Origin: an uncultured Sphingobium sp.
Lineage (GTDB): Bacteria; Pseudomonadota; Alphaproteobacteria; Sphingomonadales; Sphingomonadaceae
Assembly: GCA_946885845.1 (NCBI GenBank)
Contig: CAMPHJ010000007.1
Coordinates: 49,173 to 113,172 of the forward strand
Length of the DNA: 64,000 nt
Direction: 5' to 3'
In this document: piece after piece, positions 27,692 through 36,664 of the stretch
How positions within the stretch are numbered: the stretch's first letter is position 1
How the letters are laid out: every line of letters begins with the position of its first letter
Made by a program: the position numbers and the translations under genes
The notes under the pieces: model-generated
Seen by the model: the letters and a program-made list of their open reading frames with translations, nothing else
Databases searched by the model: none
Told to the model about the DNA's origin: nothing

Positions 27692-28849
27692 ATGACGAGC
27701 CTCGCCTCCTATGCGTCGCACCCGGACCACAGTCGTGGACGGCTCCATCCTGAAATTGGGGGAGAGGTTCGCGGCCCGCGCGATATTTTTCAGCGCGACC
27801 GCGACCGCATCATCCACTCCATCGCCTTCCGCCGCCTGCGCCATAAAACGCAGGTGTTCGTGTCCCCCGACGGCGACCATTTCCGCGTTCGGTTGACCCA
27901 CAGCCTGGAAGTTGCGCAAATCGGTCGCACCACCGCCCGCACGCTGGGCCTCAATGAAGATCTGACCGAGGCGCTTTGCCTGGCCCATGACATCGGCCAT
28001 CCACCCTTTGGCCATGCAGGGGAAGATGCGCTGGAGGCAGCGCTGGATGATCATGGCGGGTTTGATCACAATGCGCACACCCTGCGCACGCTCATGCTGC
28101 TCGAATCGCCTTATCCGCTGTTTCAGGGGCTGAACCTCAGCTGGGAAATGCTGGAAGGCCTGGCCAAGCATAATGGCCCCATCGATCATCCCGGCTGGGC
28201 GATGCGGGAAGTCGACGCGATGCTGCCGCTCGACCTTGGCCACCACGCATCGCTCGAAGCGCAGCTGGCGGCGGTGTCCGACGACATTGCCTATGACAAT
28301 CACGACATTGACGACGGCCTGCGCGCGGGATTGCTGACGCTGGACCAGCTACTCAGCGTGCCGTTGGTGAAAAGCTGCTGGGACCGCGTGCGCGCCCGCT
28401 ATCCCGATGTGGCGCAGGACCGGCTGCTGCGCGAACTTGTGCGCGAACAGATCGGCGTGATGGCCAACGACCTGATCGCCGCCACGCGTGAGAATATTCG
28501 GCGGTCGGGCGTGCGCACGGTCGACGATGTTCGCGCGGCTGGGGAAACACTGGTCGGCTTTTCCCCCGAACTGGCGGCGCAGGAACGCGACCTCAAACGC
28601 TTCATGTACGCCATGCTCTATCATCATCCCTCACAGCAGGCCGCCGCCGACCGCGCCCGCGTCATCGTCAGCGACCTGTTCCGTGCCTATCGCGAACAGC
28701 CCGGCCTGATGCCGCCCGAATGGCGCGACGATTGTTCGCTGGATGAACCCCGCCGCAGCCGCCACGTCGCCGACTTCATAGCGGGCATGACCGATCGCTA
28801 TGCCGAACGGCGTCATGCCGAGATATTCGGGGAATTGCTGCCCGCCTGA
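27692..28849 (+). CDS. dgt: Deoxyguanosinetriphosphate triphosphohydrolase-like protein (HD domain)
   Basis: A 385-aa metal-dependent HD hydrolase. GRLHPEIGGEVRGPRDIFQRDRDRIIHSIAFRRLRHKTQVF is the conserved N-terminal block. The HD core shows RLTHSLEVAQIGR and ALCLAHDIGHPPFGHAGE, followed by DHNAHTLRTL. The family hydrolyses dNTPs to deoxynucleosides and triphosphate. This shorter type is usually annotated dGTPase-like, and the exact substrate is not settled by sequence. It follows the SPOR gene by 10 nt, so the two are probably co-transcribed. Confidence 0.92.
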   Translation: MTSLASYASHPDHSRGRLHPEIGGEVRGPRDIFQRDRDRIIHSIAFRRLRHKTQVFVSPDGDHFRVRLTHSLEVAQIGRTTARTLGLNEDLTEALCLAHDIGHPPFGHAGEDALEAALDDHGGFDHNAHTLRTLMLLESPYPLFQGLNLSWEMLEGLAKHNGPIDHPGWAMREVDAMLPLDLGHHASLEAQLAAVSDDIAYDNHDIDDGLRAGLLTLDQLLSVPLVKSCWDRVRARYPDVAQDRLLRELVREQIGVMANDLIAATRENIRRSGVRTVDDVRAAGETLVGFSPELAAQERDLKRFMYAMLYHHPSQQAAADRARVIVSDLFRAYREQPGLMPPEWRDDCSLDEPRRSRHVADFIAGMTDRYAERRHAEIFGELLPA

Positions 28850-28935
28850 CGCAGCCGCGCTTGGCAAAGGAGGATGGCGCCGATTGAGCGATTGACGCCG
28901 CGCTCCAATTCCAGCAATGCGAAGGGGTCTTCACG

Positions 28936-28956
28936 GGCCGATCGGATTCGGCCTTT
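28936..28956 (+). terminator. Possible short terminator between dgt and the riboswitch
   Basis: A GGCCGA / TCGGCC stem with a 6-nt loop is followed by TTT, 87 nt after the dgt stop and 5 nt before the glycine aptamer. It is too short to be convincing, but its placement suits separation of the two transcripts. Confidence 0.35.
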
Positions 28957-28960
28957 GGAC

Positions 28961-29165
28961 ATGATGCGGGAGAGTATGGGAAGCCTTTCAGGCCACCCCG
29001 TCGCCGAAGGAGCAACCGCCCCGGAATCTCTCAGGCGCAAGGACCGCATCATGGGCAGGCACTCTGGAAAGCGGACTGCGTTCGACGTCGTCCCACCGAA
29101 GGGGTAAGCCATCCGGTCTCCTGACCGGTGGTCAAAGCTCTCAGGTCCCGTGACAGAGGGGGTGG
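28961..29165 (+). ncRNA. Tandem glycine riboswitch of the gcv operon
   Basis: Two glycine aptamers lie in series. In the first, the P1 arms ATGATGCGG (28961-28969) and CCGCATCAT (29044-29052) pair perfectly. Between them are GGGAGAG, GCCGAAGGAGCAA and AATCTCTCAGGC, all canonical glycine aptamer signatures. The second follows a very short linker, with CACTCTGGAAAGC, CACCGAAGGGGTAAG, AAAGCTCTCAGGT and GACAGAGGGG. It precedes gcvT by about 70 nt. By family knowledge, glycine binding should switch on the cleavage system genes. No obvious terminator is seen after it, so control may be at translation or by a longer-range fold. Confidence 0.95.
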
Positions 29166-29235
29166 CATCAAGCGATGGGTCCGTGTTCGGGCCTGTGGCG
29201 TTTGTCGCTCGTAAACCCGCACGGAAAGGCCGCTC

Positions 29236-30387
29236 ATGTCCGGCAGTGAAGACGTCACTCATCTCGAAGAAGAATTGCCGCTGCAGGACCTGCCGCTCGA
29301 TGCATGGCACCGCGCGAAGGGCGCGCGCATGGTCGGCTTCGCAGGCTACCATATGCCCATCCAGTATGAAGGCATCATGGCCGAACATAGCTGGACGCGC
29401 GAACATGCCGGGCTGTTCGACGTCAGCCACATGGGCCAGCTGACCTTTTCGGGCGACGGTGTGGATGACGCGCTCGAACAGATTTTGCCAAGCGACATCA
29501 AGGGGCTGAAACCCTTTCGCCAGCGCTACTCGATGCTGCTCGACGAAGATGGCGGCATACTCGACGACCTGATGGTCTCGCGCCTCGGCGATGGCGCGTT
29601 CGACGGTGCGAACATCTACATGGTCGTGAACGGCGCGACCAAATATGACGATATTGGCTGGATGATCGAACATCTGCCTGACGAAGTCGTCATGAACCAT
29701 ATGGACGAACAGGCGCTGCTGGCGCTGCAGGGACCCGAAGCCGGGGAGGCGATGGCCGCCCTTGTCCCCGGCGCCGCCGACCTCCTGTTCATGCAATCGG
29801 GCCTGTTCGAATGGCGCGGCGTCCCGCTGTGGATCAGCCGGTCGGGCTATACGGGTGAGGACGGGTTCGAAATCAGCCTGCCCGCAGACGATGCAAAGCT
29901 GCTTGCCGACGCGCTGTGTGAACTGCCGCAGGTCAAGCCCATCGGCCTTGGCGCGCGCGATTCGCTGCGTCTGGAAGCAGGCCTGCCGCTCTACGGCCAT
30001 GACCTGACCCCCGCTGTCAGCACCATAGGCGCGGATCTCGGCTTCGCCATTCAAAAGCGCCGCCGCGAAGAAGGCGGCTTCATCGGTCACGCCCGCGTGA
30101 TGAAGGAACTGGCCGAAGGATCTGGCAGCCGCCGCGTGGGCCTGAAAATCGAAGGTCGCCTGCCCGCGCGTGAGGGCGCGGCCATCTATGCTGGCGACAT
30201 ATTGGTCGGCGAAGTCACGTCCGGCGGTTTCGCGCCCACTGTCGGCGCGCCCATAGCCATGGGCTGGGTCAGCATGCCCCACGCCGCCATCGACACCGCG
30301 CTCGAAATCGAAGTGCGCGGCAAGCGCATCGCCGCCACCGTCGCGCCGATGCCGTTCGTGCCGCACCGCTACCGCCGCAAAGCCTGA
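29236..30387 (+). CDS. gcvT: Glycine cleavage system T protein (aminomethyltransferase)
   Basis: A 383-aa tetrahydrofolate-dependent enzyme that releases ammonia from the aminomethyl-lipoyl H protein. The conserved blocks are PLDAWHRAKGARMVGFAGYHMPIQY, EHAGLFDVSHMGQ and SGYTGEDGFEISLP. The LGARDSLRLEAGLPLYGHDL block lies in the C-terminal half. It is the first gene after the riboswitch and 27 nt before gcvH. An N-terminal extension of about 16 residues precedes the conserved part, and the ATG at 29236 has AAAGG 7-11 nt upstream. Confidence 0.97.
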   Translation: MSGSEDVTHLEEELPLQDLPLDAWHRAKGARMVGFAGYHMPIQYEGIMAEHSWTREHAGLFDVSHMGQLTFSGDGVDDALEQILPSDIKGLKPFRQRYSMLLDEDGGILDDLMVSRLGDGAFDGANIYMVVNGATKYDDIGWMIEHLPDEVVMNHMDEQALLALQGPEAGEAMAALVPGAADLLFMQSGLFEWRGVPLWISRSGYTGEDGFEISLPADDAKLLADALCELPQVKPIGLGARDSLRLEAGLPLYGHDLTPAVSTIGADLGFAIQKRRREEGGFIGHARVMKELAEGSGSRRVGLKIEGRLPAREGAAIYAGDILVGEVTSGGFAPTVGAPIAMGWVSMPHAAIDTALEIEVRGKRIAATVAPMPFVPHRYRRKA

Positions 30388-30414
30388 CCCACTTTTTTCC
30401 GAGGGGAGAAAACC

Positions 30415-30786
30415 ATGAGCCGTTATTTTACCGACGAACATGAATGGATCGACGTAGAGGGCGAAATCGCCACGGTCGGCATCACCGACTATGCGCAGGA
30501 GCAGCTGGGCGACATCGTATTCGTCGAACTGCCCGTAGAAGGCGCGACCTTTGACAAGGGCGACGACGCCGCCGTCGTGGAATCGGTCAAGGCCGCCTCC
30601 GACGTCTATGCCCCCATTTCAGGCGAAGTCGTCGAAACCAACGGCGCGCTGGAGGACGAACCCGCGCTGGTGAACAGCGACGCGGAGGAGGACGGCTGGT
30701 TCTTCAAACTGCGCATCACCGACGCCACCGAACTGGAAGGGCTGATGAACGAATCCGCCTACAAGAAGTTCGTGGCCTCGCTCTAA
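30415..30786 (+). CDS. gcvH: Glycine cleavage system H protein
   Basis: A 123-aa lipoyl carrier protein that shuttles the aminomethyl group between P, T and L proteins. [36 protein letters not shown] and the lipoylation motif [15 protein letters not shown] (lysine at about residue 60) are intact. GEEGW-like [10 protein letters not shown] is present near the end. A clear AGGGGAGAAAA ribosome site precedes the ATG. The length is typical. Confidence 0.97.
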   Translation: MSRYFTDEHEWIDVEGEIATVGITDYAQEQLGDIVFVELPVEGATFDKGDDAAVVESVKAASDVYAPISGEVVETNGALEDEPALVNSDAEEDGWFFKLRITDATELEGLMNESAYKKFVASL

Positions 30787-30792
30787 AATAAG

Positions 30793-30815
30793 CCCCTCCC
30801 GTGAAAGGGAGGGGG
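30793..30815 (+). repeat. CCCCTCCC / GGGAGGGG hairpin between gcvH and gcvPA
   Basis: A perfect 8-bp GC-rich stem with a 6-nt GTGAAA-type loop fills most of the 44-nt gap. Its 3' arm merges with the GGGGGAGAG purine run before gcvPA, so it could mask the ribosome site or act as a processing or stabilising element. Similar CCCTCCC hairpins are common intergenic elements in sphingomonads, by my recollection. Confidence 0.55.
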
Positions 30816-30830
30816 GAGAGTTCTTGGAAT

Positions 30831-32189
30831 ATGCGCTACCTACCCCTTACCGACAGCGACCGGCGTGAGATGCTCTCCGTCATCGGCGCGGATTCGATCG
30901 ATGACCTGTTCGTGGACGTGCCGGTCGAGGCGCGCCTTCCCGGCAAGATCGCGGGCCTGCCCGATCATGCCAGCGAACTGGCGGTCGAGCGCCATATGGC
31001 GACGCTCGCGCGGAAAAACCTGTCGGCGGGGGAAGCGCCCTTCTTCCTGGGCGCCGGTGCGTACAGGCATCACATCCCGGCCAGCGTCGATCATCTGATC
31101 CAGCGCGGTGAGTTCCTGACCGCCTACACCCCCTATCAGCCCGAAATCGCGCAGGGCACATTGCAGGTGCTGTTCGAATTCCAGACGCAGGTCGCTCGCC
31201 TGCTCGGCTGCGACGTCGCCAACGCGTCGATGTATGACGGGTCGACCGCCTGCTGGGAAGCGATCGGCATGGCCCGCCGCATTACCAAACGTGGCAAGGC
31301 GATCCTGTCGTCCGGCCTGCATCCGCATTATGTCTCCGTCGCCAACACCATGGCAAAATTCACTGGCGACACGCTGGCGCATGAAGCGCCCAGCCTTGAC
31401 GCCGCGACGGATATCGACGCGCTGATCGCGGGCATCGACCAGGATACCAGCTGCGTCGTCGTCCAATATCCCGATATATTGGGCCGCATCGCCGACCTGA
31501 CCCCGATTGCCGACGCCGCCCATGCGGCAGGCGCGCTGCTGGTGGTCGTCGTGACAGAGCCAGTGGCCCTTGGCGCGATCAAGGCTCCGGGCCAGATGGG
31601 CGCGGACATCGTCGTCGGCGAAGGTCAGTCGATCGGCGTCGGGCTTCAGTTCGGCGGCCCCTATCTTGGCCTGTTCGCCTGCAAACAGAAATATGTCCGG
31701 CAGATGCCGGGCCGCCTTTGTGGCGAGACGGTGGACGCGGCGGGCAAGCGCGGGTTCGTGCTGACCCTTTCGACGCGTGAGCAGCATATCCGCCGTGAAA
31801 AGGCGACGTCCAACATCTGCACCAACTCCGGGCTTTGCGCCCTGGCGTTCAGCATCCACATGACGCTGCTGGGCGAAAAGGGGCTGCGCGATCTGGCCAG
31901 CCTCAACCACGCCCTCGCCTGCCAGGCTGCCGATCGTTTGAGCCAGGTGCCGGGCGTCACGTTGATGAACGATAGCTTCTTCAACGAATTCACGCTGATA
32001 CTGTCGAAGGATGCCCGCGAAGTCGTCCGCAACCTCGCCGACAGGGGCGTGCTGGGCGGCGTGTCGCTGGGCCGACTGTTCCCCGACGCGCCACAGATCG
32101 GCAACGGGCTGGTGGTCGCAGTGACGGAAACCGTCACGCCGGAGGATATCGAAACCCTTGCCAAGGCGCTTGAGGAGGAACTGGCATGA
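30831..32189 (+). CDS. gcvPA: Glycine dehydrogenase (decarboxylating) subunit 1
   Basis: A 452-aa N-terminal half of the split P protein, which decarboxylates glycine. It opens [58 protein letters not shown] and the [10 protein letters not shown] region are typical of GcvPA. The PLP lysine is in the other subunit. GTG 30801 gives a longer frame, but ATG 30831 matches the family. The stop overlaps gcvPB (ATGA), so the two halves are made together. Confidence 0.96.
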   Translation: MRYLPLTDSDRREMLSVIGADSIDDLFVDVPVEARLPGKIAGLPDHASELAVERHMATLARKNLSAGEAPFFLGAGAYRHHIPASVDHLIQRGEFLTAYTPYQPEIAQGTLQVLFEFQTQVARLLGCDVANASMYDGSTACWEAIGMARRITKRGKAILSSGLHPHYVSVANTMAKFTGDTLAHEAPSLDAATDIDALIAGIDQDTSCVVVQYPDILGRIADLTPIADAAHAAGALLVVVVTEPVALGAIKAPGQMGADIVVGEGQSIGVGLQFGGPYLGLFACKQKYVRQMPGRLCGETVDAAGKRGFVLTLSTREQHIRREKATSNICTNSGLCALAFSIHMTLLGEKGLRDLASLNHALACQAADRLSQVPGVTLMNDSFFNEFTLILSKDAREVVRNLADRGVLGGVSLGRLFPDAPQIGNGLVVAVTETVTPEDIETLAKALEEELA

Positions 32190-33757
32190 CCATGATGAGG
32201 GAAGGCCGCCCGACCACCCCCGTTCCTGTCAAGGAAGCCCATATGGCCCCCGCGACCGCCACCGGCAATCGCGCGTTGATGCTGGAGGAAGCGCTGATCT
32301 TCGAAATCGGATCGCCCGGCACGACCGGCGTCGATTTTGCCGAAGCGCCAAAGGTCGCCAGCCGCATCGGCAATCTCGCCCGCACCGACAGCATCGGCCT
32401 GCCTGGCCTGTCGGAACAGGAAACGGTGCGCCACTATACCCGCCTCAGCCGCCAGAATTATGCCATCGACCTTGGCCTCTTTCCGCTGGGCAGCTGCACG
32501 ATGAAGCATAATCCGCGCCTGAATGAGAAAGTCGCGCGGATGCCCGGTTTCGCCGATCTCCACCCGCTCGCGCCGCAATCGACGGTGCAGGGTGCGCTCG
32601 CCGTCATCCATGAACTGGCGCAATGGCTGGTCACGCTGACCGGCATGCATTCGGTCGCGATGAGCCCCAAGGCTGGCGCGCATGGAGAGCTTTGCGGCCT
32701 GCTCGCGATCCGCGCCGCGTTGGAAGCACGCGGCGACGCCCGCAGCGTTGTCCTGGTGCCGGAAAGCGCGCATGGCACCAACCCGGCCACGGCCGCCTTT
32801 TGCGGCTATAAGGTGGAAGATATTCCGGCGACCCCCGACGGGCGCGTCGATCTGGAAGCGCTAAAGGCCCGGCTGGGACCCGACGTGGCGGCGGTGATGA
32901 TCACCAACCCCAACACCTGTGGCCTGTTCGAACGCGATATGAAGACGATTTCCGACGCGGTCCACGCCGCCGGAGCCTTCGTCTATTGCGACGGTGCGAA
33001 CTTCAACGCCATTGTCGGGCGGGTTCGCCCCGGCGACCTTGGCGTCGACGCGATGCACATCAACCTGCACAAGACATTTTCGACGCCCCATGGCGGCGGC
33101 GGCCCCGGCTCTGGTCCGGTGGTCCTCAGCCAAGCGCTCACCCCCTTCGCGCCGCTGCCTTTCGTGGAGCGGAAGGGCGACCAGTTCGTGCTGGTGGAGG
33201 AAGAGACCGCCGAGCAGCATCATCGTTCGACCTTTGGCCGCATGGTCGCCTTCCACGGCCAGATGGGCATGTTCACCCGCGCGCTCACCTATATATTGAG
33301 CCACGGTGCCGACGGCCTGCGCCAGGTGGCGAGCGATGCGGTGCTGAACGCCAACTATATCCTGCGCAGCCTGGACGATGTCCTTGACGCCCCGTTCGGC
33401 GGCAGCGGCCCGTGCATGCATGAAGCGCTATTCAGCGACAAGGGCCTTGCCGAAGGCTTCACCACGCTCGACATCGCCAAGGGGCTGATTGACGAAGGCT
33501 TCCACCCGATGACCATGTATTTCCCGCTGGTCGTCCACGGCGCAATGCTGATCGAACCGACCGAAACCGAAAGCAAGGCGGTGCTGGATCAGTTCATCAT
33601 GGCGCTGCGCAGTCTGGCCGAGCGCGCCAAGGCGGGCGATGATGCGCTGAAGGGCGCGCCATATCACGCCCCGCGCCGCCGCCTGGATGAAACCCTGGCC
33701 GCGCGCAAGCCGGTCCTCACCTGGGCCGATCCGATGCTGGCGCAGGCGGCGGAATGA
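32186..33757 (+). CDS. gcvPB: Glycine dehydrogenase (decarboxylating) subunit 2
   Basis: A 523-aa C-terminal half of the split P protein carrying the PLP site. [21 protein letters not shown] holds the lysine that binds [41 protein letters not shown] and [10 protein letters not shown] are conserved. The first 25-30 residues are variable, and an internal ATG at 32243 is a possible start. The two-gene P protein is less common in Proteobacteria than the fused form. The stop overlaps the next gene by 4 nt. Confidence 0.97.
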   Translation: MTMMREGRPTTPVPVKEAHMAPATATGNRALMLEEALIFEIGSPGTTGVDFAEAPKVASRIGNLARTDSIGLPGLSEQETVRHYTRLSRQNYAIDLGLFPLGSCTMKHNPRLNEKVARMPGFADLHPLAPQSTVQGALAVIHELAQWLVTLTGMHSVAMSPKAGAHGELCGLLAIRAALEARGDARSVVLVPESAHGTNPATAAFCGYKVEDIPATPDGRVDLEALKARLGPDVAAVMITNPNTCGLFERDMKTISDAVHAAGAFVYCDGANFNAIVGRVRPGDLGVDAMHINLHKTFSTPHGGGGPGSGPVVLSQALTPFAPLPFVERKGDQFVLVEEETAEQHHRSTFGRMVAFHGQMGMFTRALTYILSHGADGLRQVASDAVLNANYILRSLDDVLDAPFGGSGPCMHEALFSDKGLAEGFTTLDIAKGLIDEGFHPMTMYFPLVVHGAMLIEPTETESKAVLDQFIMALRSLAERAKAGDDALKGAPYHAPRRRLDETLAARKPVLTWADPMLAQAAE

Positions 33758-34395
33758 CGGGCAGGCCGGAACCGTGGGAACCCGGTTCCGGCCCGGCGGT
33801 CGCGGGCAAACGTCACGCCCCCGCGACGCTACGCAACCGCGACGCGATCCTGTCCATCTTGCGGAATGAGTTGCCATCGTCCGGCCTGGTGCTGGAAGTG
33901 GCGAGCGGCAGCGGTGAACATGCAGTCCATTTCGCCGCCGCGCTGCCGGACCTCGACTGGCAGCCCAGCGATCCCGACCCGACCGCGCTCGCATCGATTG
34001 AAGCATGGCGCGGGGACGCTGGCCTGCCCAATCTGCGGACACCCGTCCAACTCGACGCCGTCAATGCCTGGCCAATCGAAATGGCCGCCGCGATCGTGTG
34101 CATCAACATGGTCCACATCAGCCCATGGGCAGCAACGGTCGGGTTGTTCAGGGGCGCTGCGAAGCTGCTACGCGCAGGTGCACCGCTGATCCTCTACGGC
34201 CCCTATATTGAGGGCGACGTCCAAACGGCGCCATCCAATCTGGCGTTCCATCAGTCCTTGCAGGACCGCAACCCCAATTGGGGCTTGCGTGATGTGGCCG
34301 ACGTCGACCACGTCGCTGCCCAGTCCGGTTTTCGCCGTACAGGACGAACGGAAATGCCAGCAAATAACCTCACCCTTATCTACCGCAGGGGATAG
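33754..34395 (+). CDS. DUF938 SAM-dependent methyltransferase-like protein
   Basis: A 213-aa protein of the DUF938 family, class I methyltransferase fold. The SAM loop VLEVASGSGEHAVHFAAALPDLDWQPSDPD is at about residues 46-75. INMVHISPWAATVGLFRGAAKLL and LILYGPYIEGDVQTAPSN are hallmarks of the family, as is the NLTLIYRR end. The substrate is unknown. It overlaps gcvPB by ATGA, making it the last gene of the glycine-responsive operon. A link to one-carbon supply is possible but not established. Confidence 0.88.
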   Translation: MTGRPEPWEPGSGPAVAGKRHAPATLRNRDAILSILRNELPSSGLVLEVASGSGEHAVHFAAALPDLDWQPSDPDPTALASIEAWRGDAGLPNLRTPVQLDAVNAWPIEMAAAIVCINMVHISPWAATVGLFRGAAKLLRAGAPLILYGPYIEGDVQTAPSNLAFHQSLQDRNPNWGLRDVADVDHVAAQSGFRRTGRTEMPANNLTLIYRRG

Positions 34396-34519
34396 GTCGT
34401 CGGAAACTGACCTTTATGGTCATCGAATATCACCAGCCGCATTTCTGAAACCGGTCGTTCATCAAATGGCAAGTGCAGGAACGAATGACTTGATCTGGAA
34501 GATTGCAGACGTCGCGGGA

Positions 34520-35368
34520 TCACCTGGGCGCGGATGCTAGCGCTTTTTCAAAAACCACTTCCATTTTCGCGTAGGCCGAAGCGGTGGGATGCACTCCGTC
34601 CTTGCTGTCGCTCTCAGTCAAACCGGACCGTCCATCGTCGAGGGCAGTGTAGTAATCAACGATCGTTACATGCTGTTCTTTCGCATAAGCACGTAGCCAG
34701 TCGTTCAGCGCCTTGATCGACGCTACTGGTTCGATCTCCGGTCTCCAGTTGAACTTTGTCGTCGGTAGCACGGTGCCCAGAAGAACCCTGATATGGTGGG
34801 CTTTGGCAAGCTCCACCATGGTGCGAATGTTGGCTTGGATACGACCGAGATCGGTCGGACCCGTGTTGCCCGCAACGTCGTTCGTTCCCGCCAAAATGTG
34901 GACGGTCGCTGGTCGCAAGGCGATGACATCGGCTTGAAAGCGCCCGATCATCTGCGCCGTGGTTTGGCCGCTGATACCACGCCCTATCCGATCGCCCTTG
35001 AAAAAGTCTGGCCTGGTGCCCCGCCACGCTTCCGTGATCGAGTCCCCGATGAAGACAATGCGGTGTTTGCTTGGAGCAGGAAGTCCCCGATTGGCAGCTT
35101 CATAGCGACAGAGGTTTGGGAAGTCCGTCGCTAGTCGGCTCTGTTGCCATGCTTGATATGCCGCCAAGCCATCAGGGGCCGGTTCTTGGTCAACTTTCTC
35201 TCGCACGCTTGCCGCGAGATATTCCGCTGCGACTTTGGGCAGCCGAGGAAGGGAGGCGCAGGGATCGGCCATGACGCCTACCGGCAATGGGGTAGGCTCG
35301 GCCGCGACTGCGGGAGAAACCAGACCAAGCGCGAGGCCAATCTGCAAGACATGAAAACGGAACATCAT
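34520..35368 (-). CDS. Secreted SGNH/GDSL hydrolase
   Basis: A 282-aa exported esterase-like protein. A signal peptide (residues 1-23, ending SPAVAAEP) is followed by the SGNH blocks. Block I is IVFIGDSITEAW with the catalytic serine, block II contains GRGISGQTT, block III is AGTNDVAG, and block V is KDGVHPTASAY with catalytic Asp and His. The natural substrate cannot be told from sequence. ATG 35368 has AAGGG 8-12 nt upstream and starts the signal peptide; the frame is open to 35428. Base composition looks lower in GC than its neighbours, and it stands alone, flanked by a repeat, suggesting separate acquisition. Confidence 0.88.
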   Translation of the reverse strand: MMFRFHVLQIGLALGLVSPAVAAEPTPLPVGVMADPCASLPRLPKVAAEYLAASVREKVDQEPAPDGLAAYQAWQQSRLATDFPNLCRYEAANRGLPAPSKHRIVFIGDSITEAWRGTRPDFFKGDRIGRGISGQTTAQMIGRFQADVIALRPATVHILAGTNDVAGNTGPTDLGRIQANIRTMVELAKAHHIRVLLGTVLPTTKFNWRPEIEPVASIKALNDWLRAYAKEQHVTIVDYYTALDDGRSGLTESDSKDGVHPTASAYAKMEVVFEKALASAPR

Positions 35369-35561
35369 TGGTCGACCCTTGCAGAAAAAGCGAATATTCT
35401 CAATTGGGAGATCGTTCCTCAGGATCATTTCATCCAGAAGCGTCAGCTATCGCCAATTACTTTTCGGCGAGAGGACCGAGTTGAAACCACCCCGCATGGC
35501 CGCTGTCATACTGCGAGCCGCATGGCGCCGATAACCTGCCGATCCGTTCGTTAGGCACGCC
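35369..35561. other. Non-coding spacer upstream of the SGNH hydrolase
   Basis: About 190 nt with no credible gene and lower GC. It probably holds the leftward promoter for the hydrolase gene, but no confident -35/-10 pair was found. Confidence 0.3.
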
Positions 35562-35646
35562 GTGCTCCTGCGAAGGCAGGAGCCCAGTTCAGACGTTGCA
35601 ATGATCCACGCCGGGCGGGACTCGGCTCCTGCCTTCGCACGAGCAC
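35562..35646. repeat. REP-like palindrome (CTCCTGCGAAGGCAGGAG family)
   Basis: Arms of 23 nt at 35562-35584 and 35624-35646 (beginning GTGCTCCTGCGAAGGCAGGA) are complementary with one mismatch, around a 39-nt centre. Each arm also folds on itself (CTCCTGC / GCAGGAG). The same family recurs at 44.1 kb and 63.1 kb in this window. Confidence 0.85.
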
Positions 35647-35779
35647 CTTTCATCCAGAGCGAGCATCGATGTCCGCTTCCCACCCATAAAGGCGAATGCG
35701 CGCATATTTCCCGCTTCCCTCATGGCCAGGGCAAGCGACCTTCGACAAGCGCGAACCGACACGATATGGCAGCACTCCA

Positions 35780-36664
35780 ATGTCCAATCCGCTCATCGCC
35801 CTCGTCACCGCCGAACTTTCCGGCCCGGCTGATCCCCGTGCCAGCGCGATGGCTGGGGCGCTCGCTGCCAGATATCCCGACGCCGCCCGCGCCGTCCTGT
35901 TCTACGGCTCCTGCTTGCGAGAGGAACATCTCGATGGGCTGATGCTCGATTTCTACCTGATCGTTTCGGACTATGCGGCGGCCTATGGCAAAAGCTGGCT
36001 CGCGACCGCCAATCGCCTGATCCCGCCCAACGTCTTTCCGTTCGAACATGGCGGGTTGATCGCCAAATATGCGGTCCTGTCGGAAGCGGACTTTGCCCGG
36101 CTCAACAGTCCGGCAGCCGACAATATTTCGGTCTGGGCACGTTTCGCTCAGCCTGCGCGGCTGCTGTGGGCCGCCAATGACCTCGCCCGCCATCGCGCCA
36201 TCACCGCTGTCGCCCAGTCTGCGCCGACCTTGCTGTCCCTCGCTCGCCCCATGACGCAGGCACAGCAGGATGTCCTGACCCTGTGGAAGACCGGCTTTTC
36301 CCTCACTTACAATGCGGAGCTGCGGGCGGAGCGTAAGGGACGTTCCTTCTCGATCGTCGATGCCGATCCGGACCGTTACCGCCGTTTTGGCGAAGCGGCT
36401 CTGGCGCACGGCCCGACGCCATCACTTGGCCCTGAACAGGCCGCCGCGCGCTGGCGGCGCTTGCAGCGCCGGGGCAAATATCTGTCCGTCATCCGCCTGG
36501 CGAAGGCCAGCTTCACCTATGCCGGCGGCATCGATTATCTGGCGTGGAAGATCAACCGGCACGCGGGGACGGCGATCAAGATCAAGGCGTGGCAGCGGCG
36601 CTGGCCACTGCTGGGCGCGCTCACTCTGCTGCCGCGGCTGTTCCGGGGCGGTGCGATCCGTTAA
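35780..36664 (+). CDS. Tam41/Mmp37-like protein, putative CDP-diacylglycerol synthase
   Basis: A 294-aa protein that I match by eye to the mitochondrial Tam41 family, which makes CDP-diacylglycerol from phosphatidic acid and CTP. AVLFYGSCLR and LMLDFYLIV (about residues 37-63) correspond to the nucleotidyltransferase YGSG...MLDF motifs. GGLIAKYAVLSEADFARL, the QPARLLWA segment and WKTGFSLTYNAELRAE with FSIVDADPDRYRRF align in order with later Tam41 blocks. No membrane segment is obvious. ATG 35780 is chosen over the longer frame from 35696. The 3' end overlaps the convergent kinase gene by 44 nt. Confidence 0.6.
   Translation: MSNPLIALVTAELSGPADPRASAMAGALAARYPDAARAVLFYGSCLREEHLDGLMLDFYLIVSDYAAAYGKSWLATANRLIPPNVFPFEHGGLIAKYAVLSEADFARLNSPAADNISVWARFAQPARLLWAANDLARHRAITAVAQSAPTLLSLARPMTQAQQDVLTLWKTGFSLTYNAELRAERKGRSFSIVDADPDRYRRFGEAALAHGPTPSLGPEQAAARWRRLQRRGKYLSVIRLAKASFTYAGGIDYLAWKINRHAGTAIKIKAWQRRWPLLGALTLLPRLFRGGAIR

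Noticed and set aside
28874..29107. 77-residue frame in front of gcvT
   Set aside because: It overlaps the conserved glycine aptamers, whose structure fully explains the sequence constraint.
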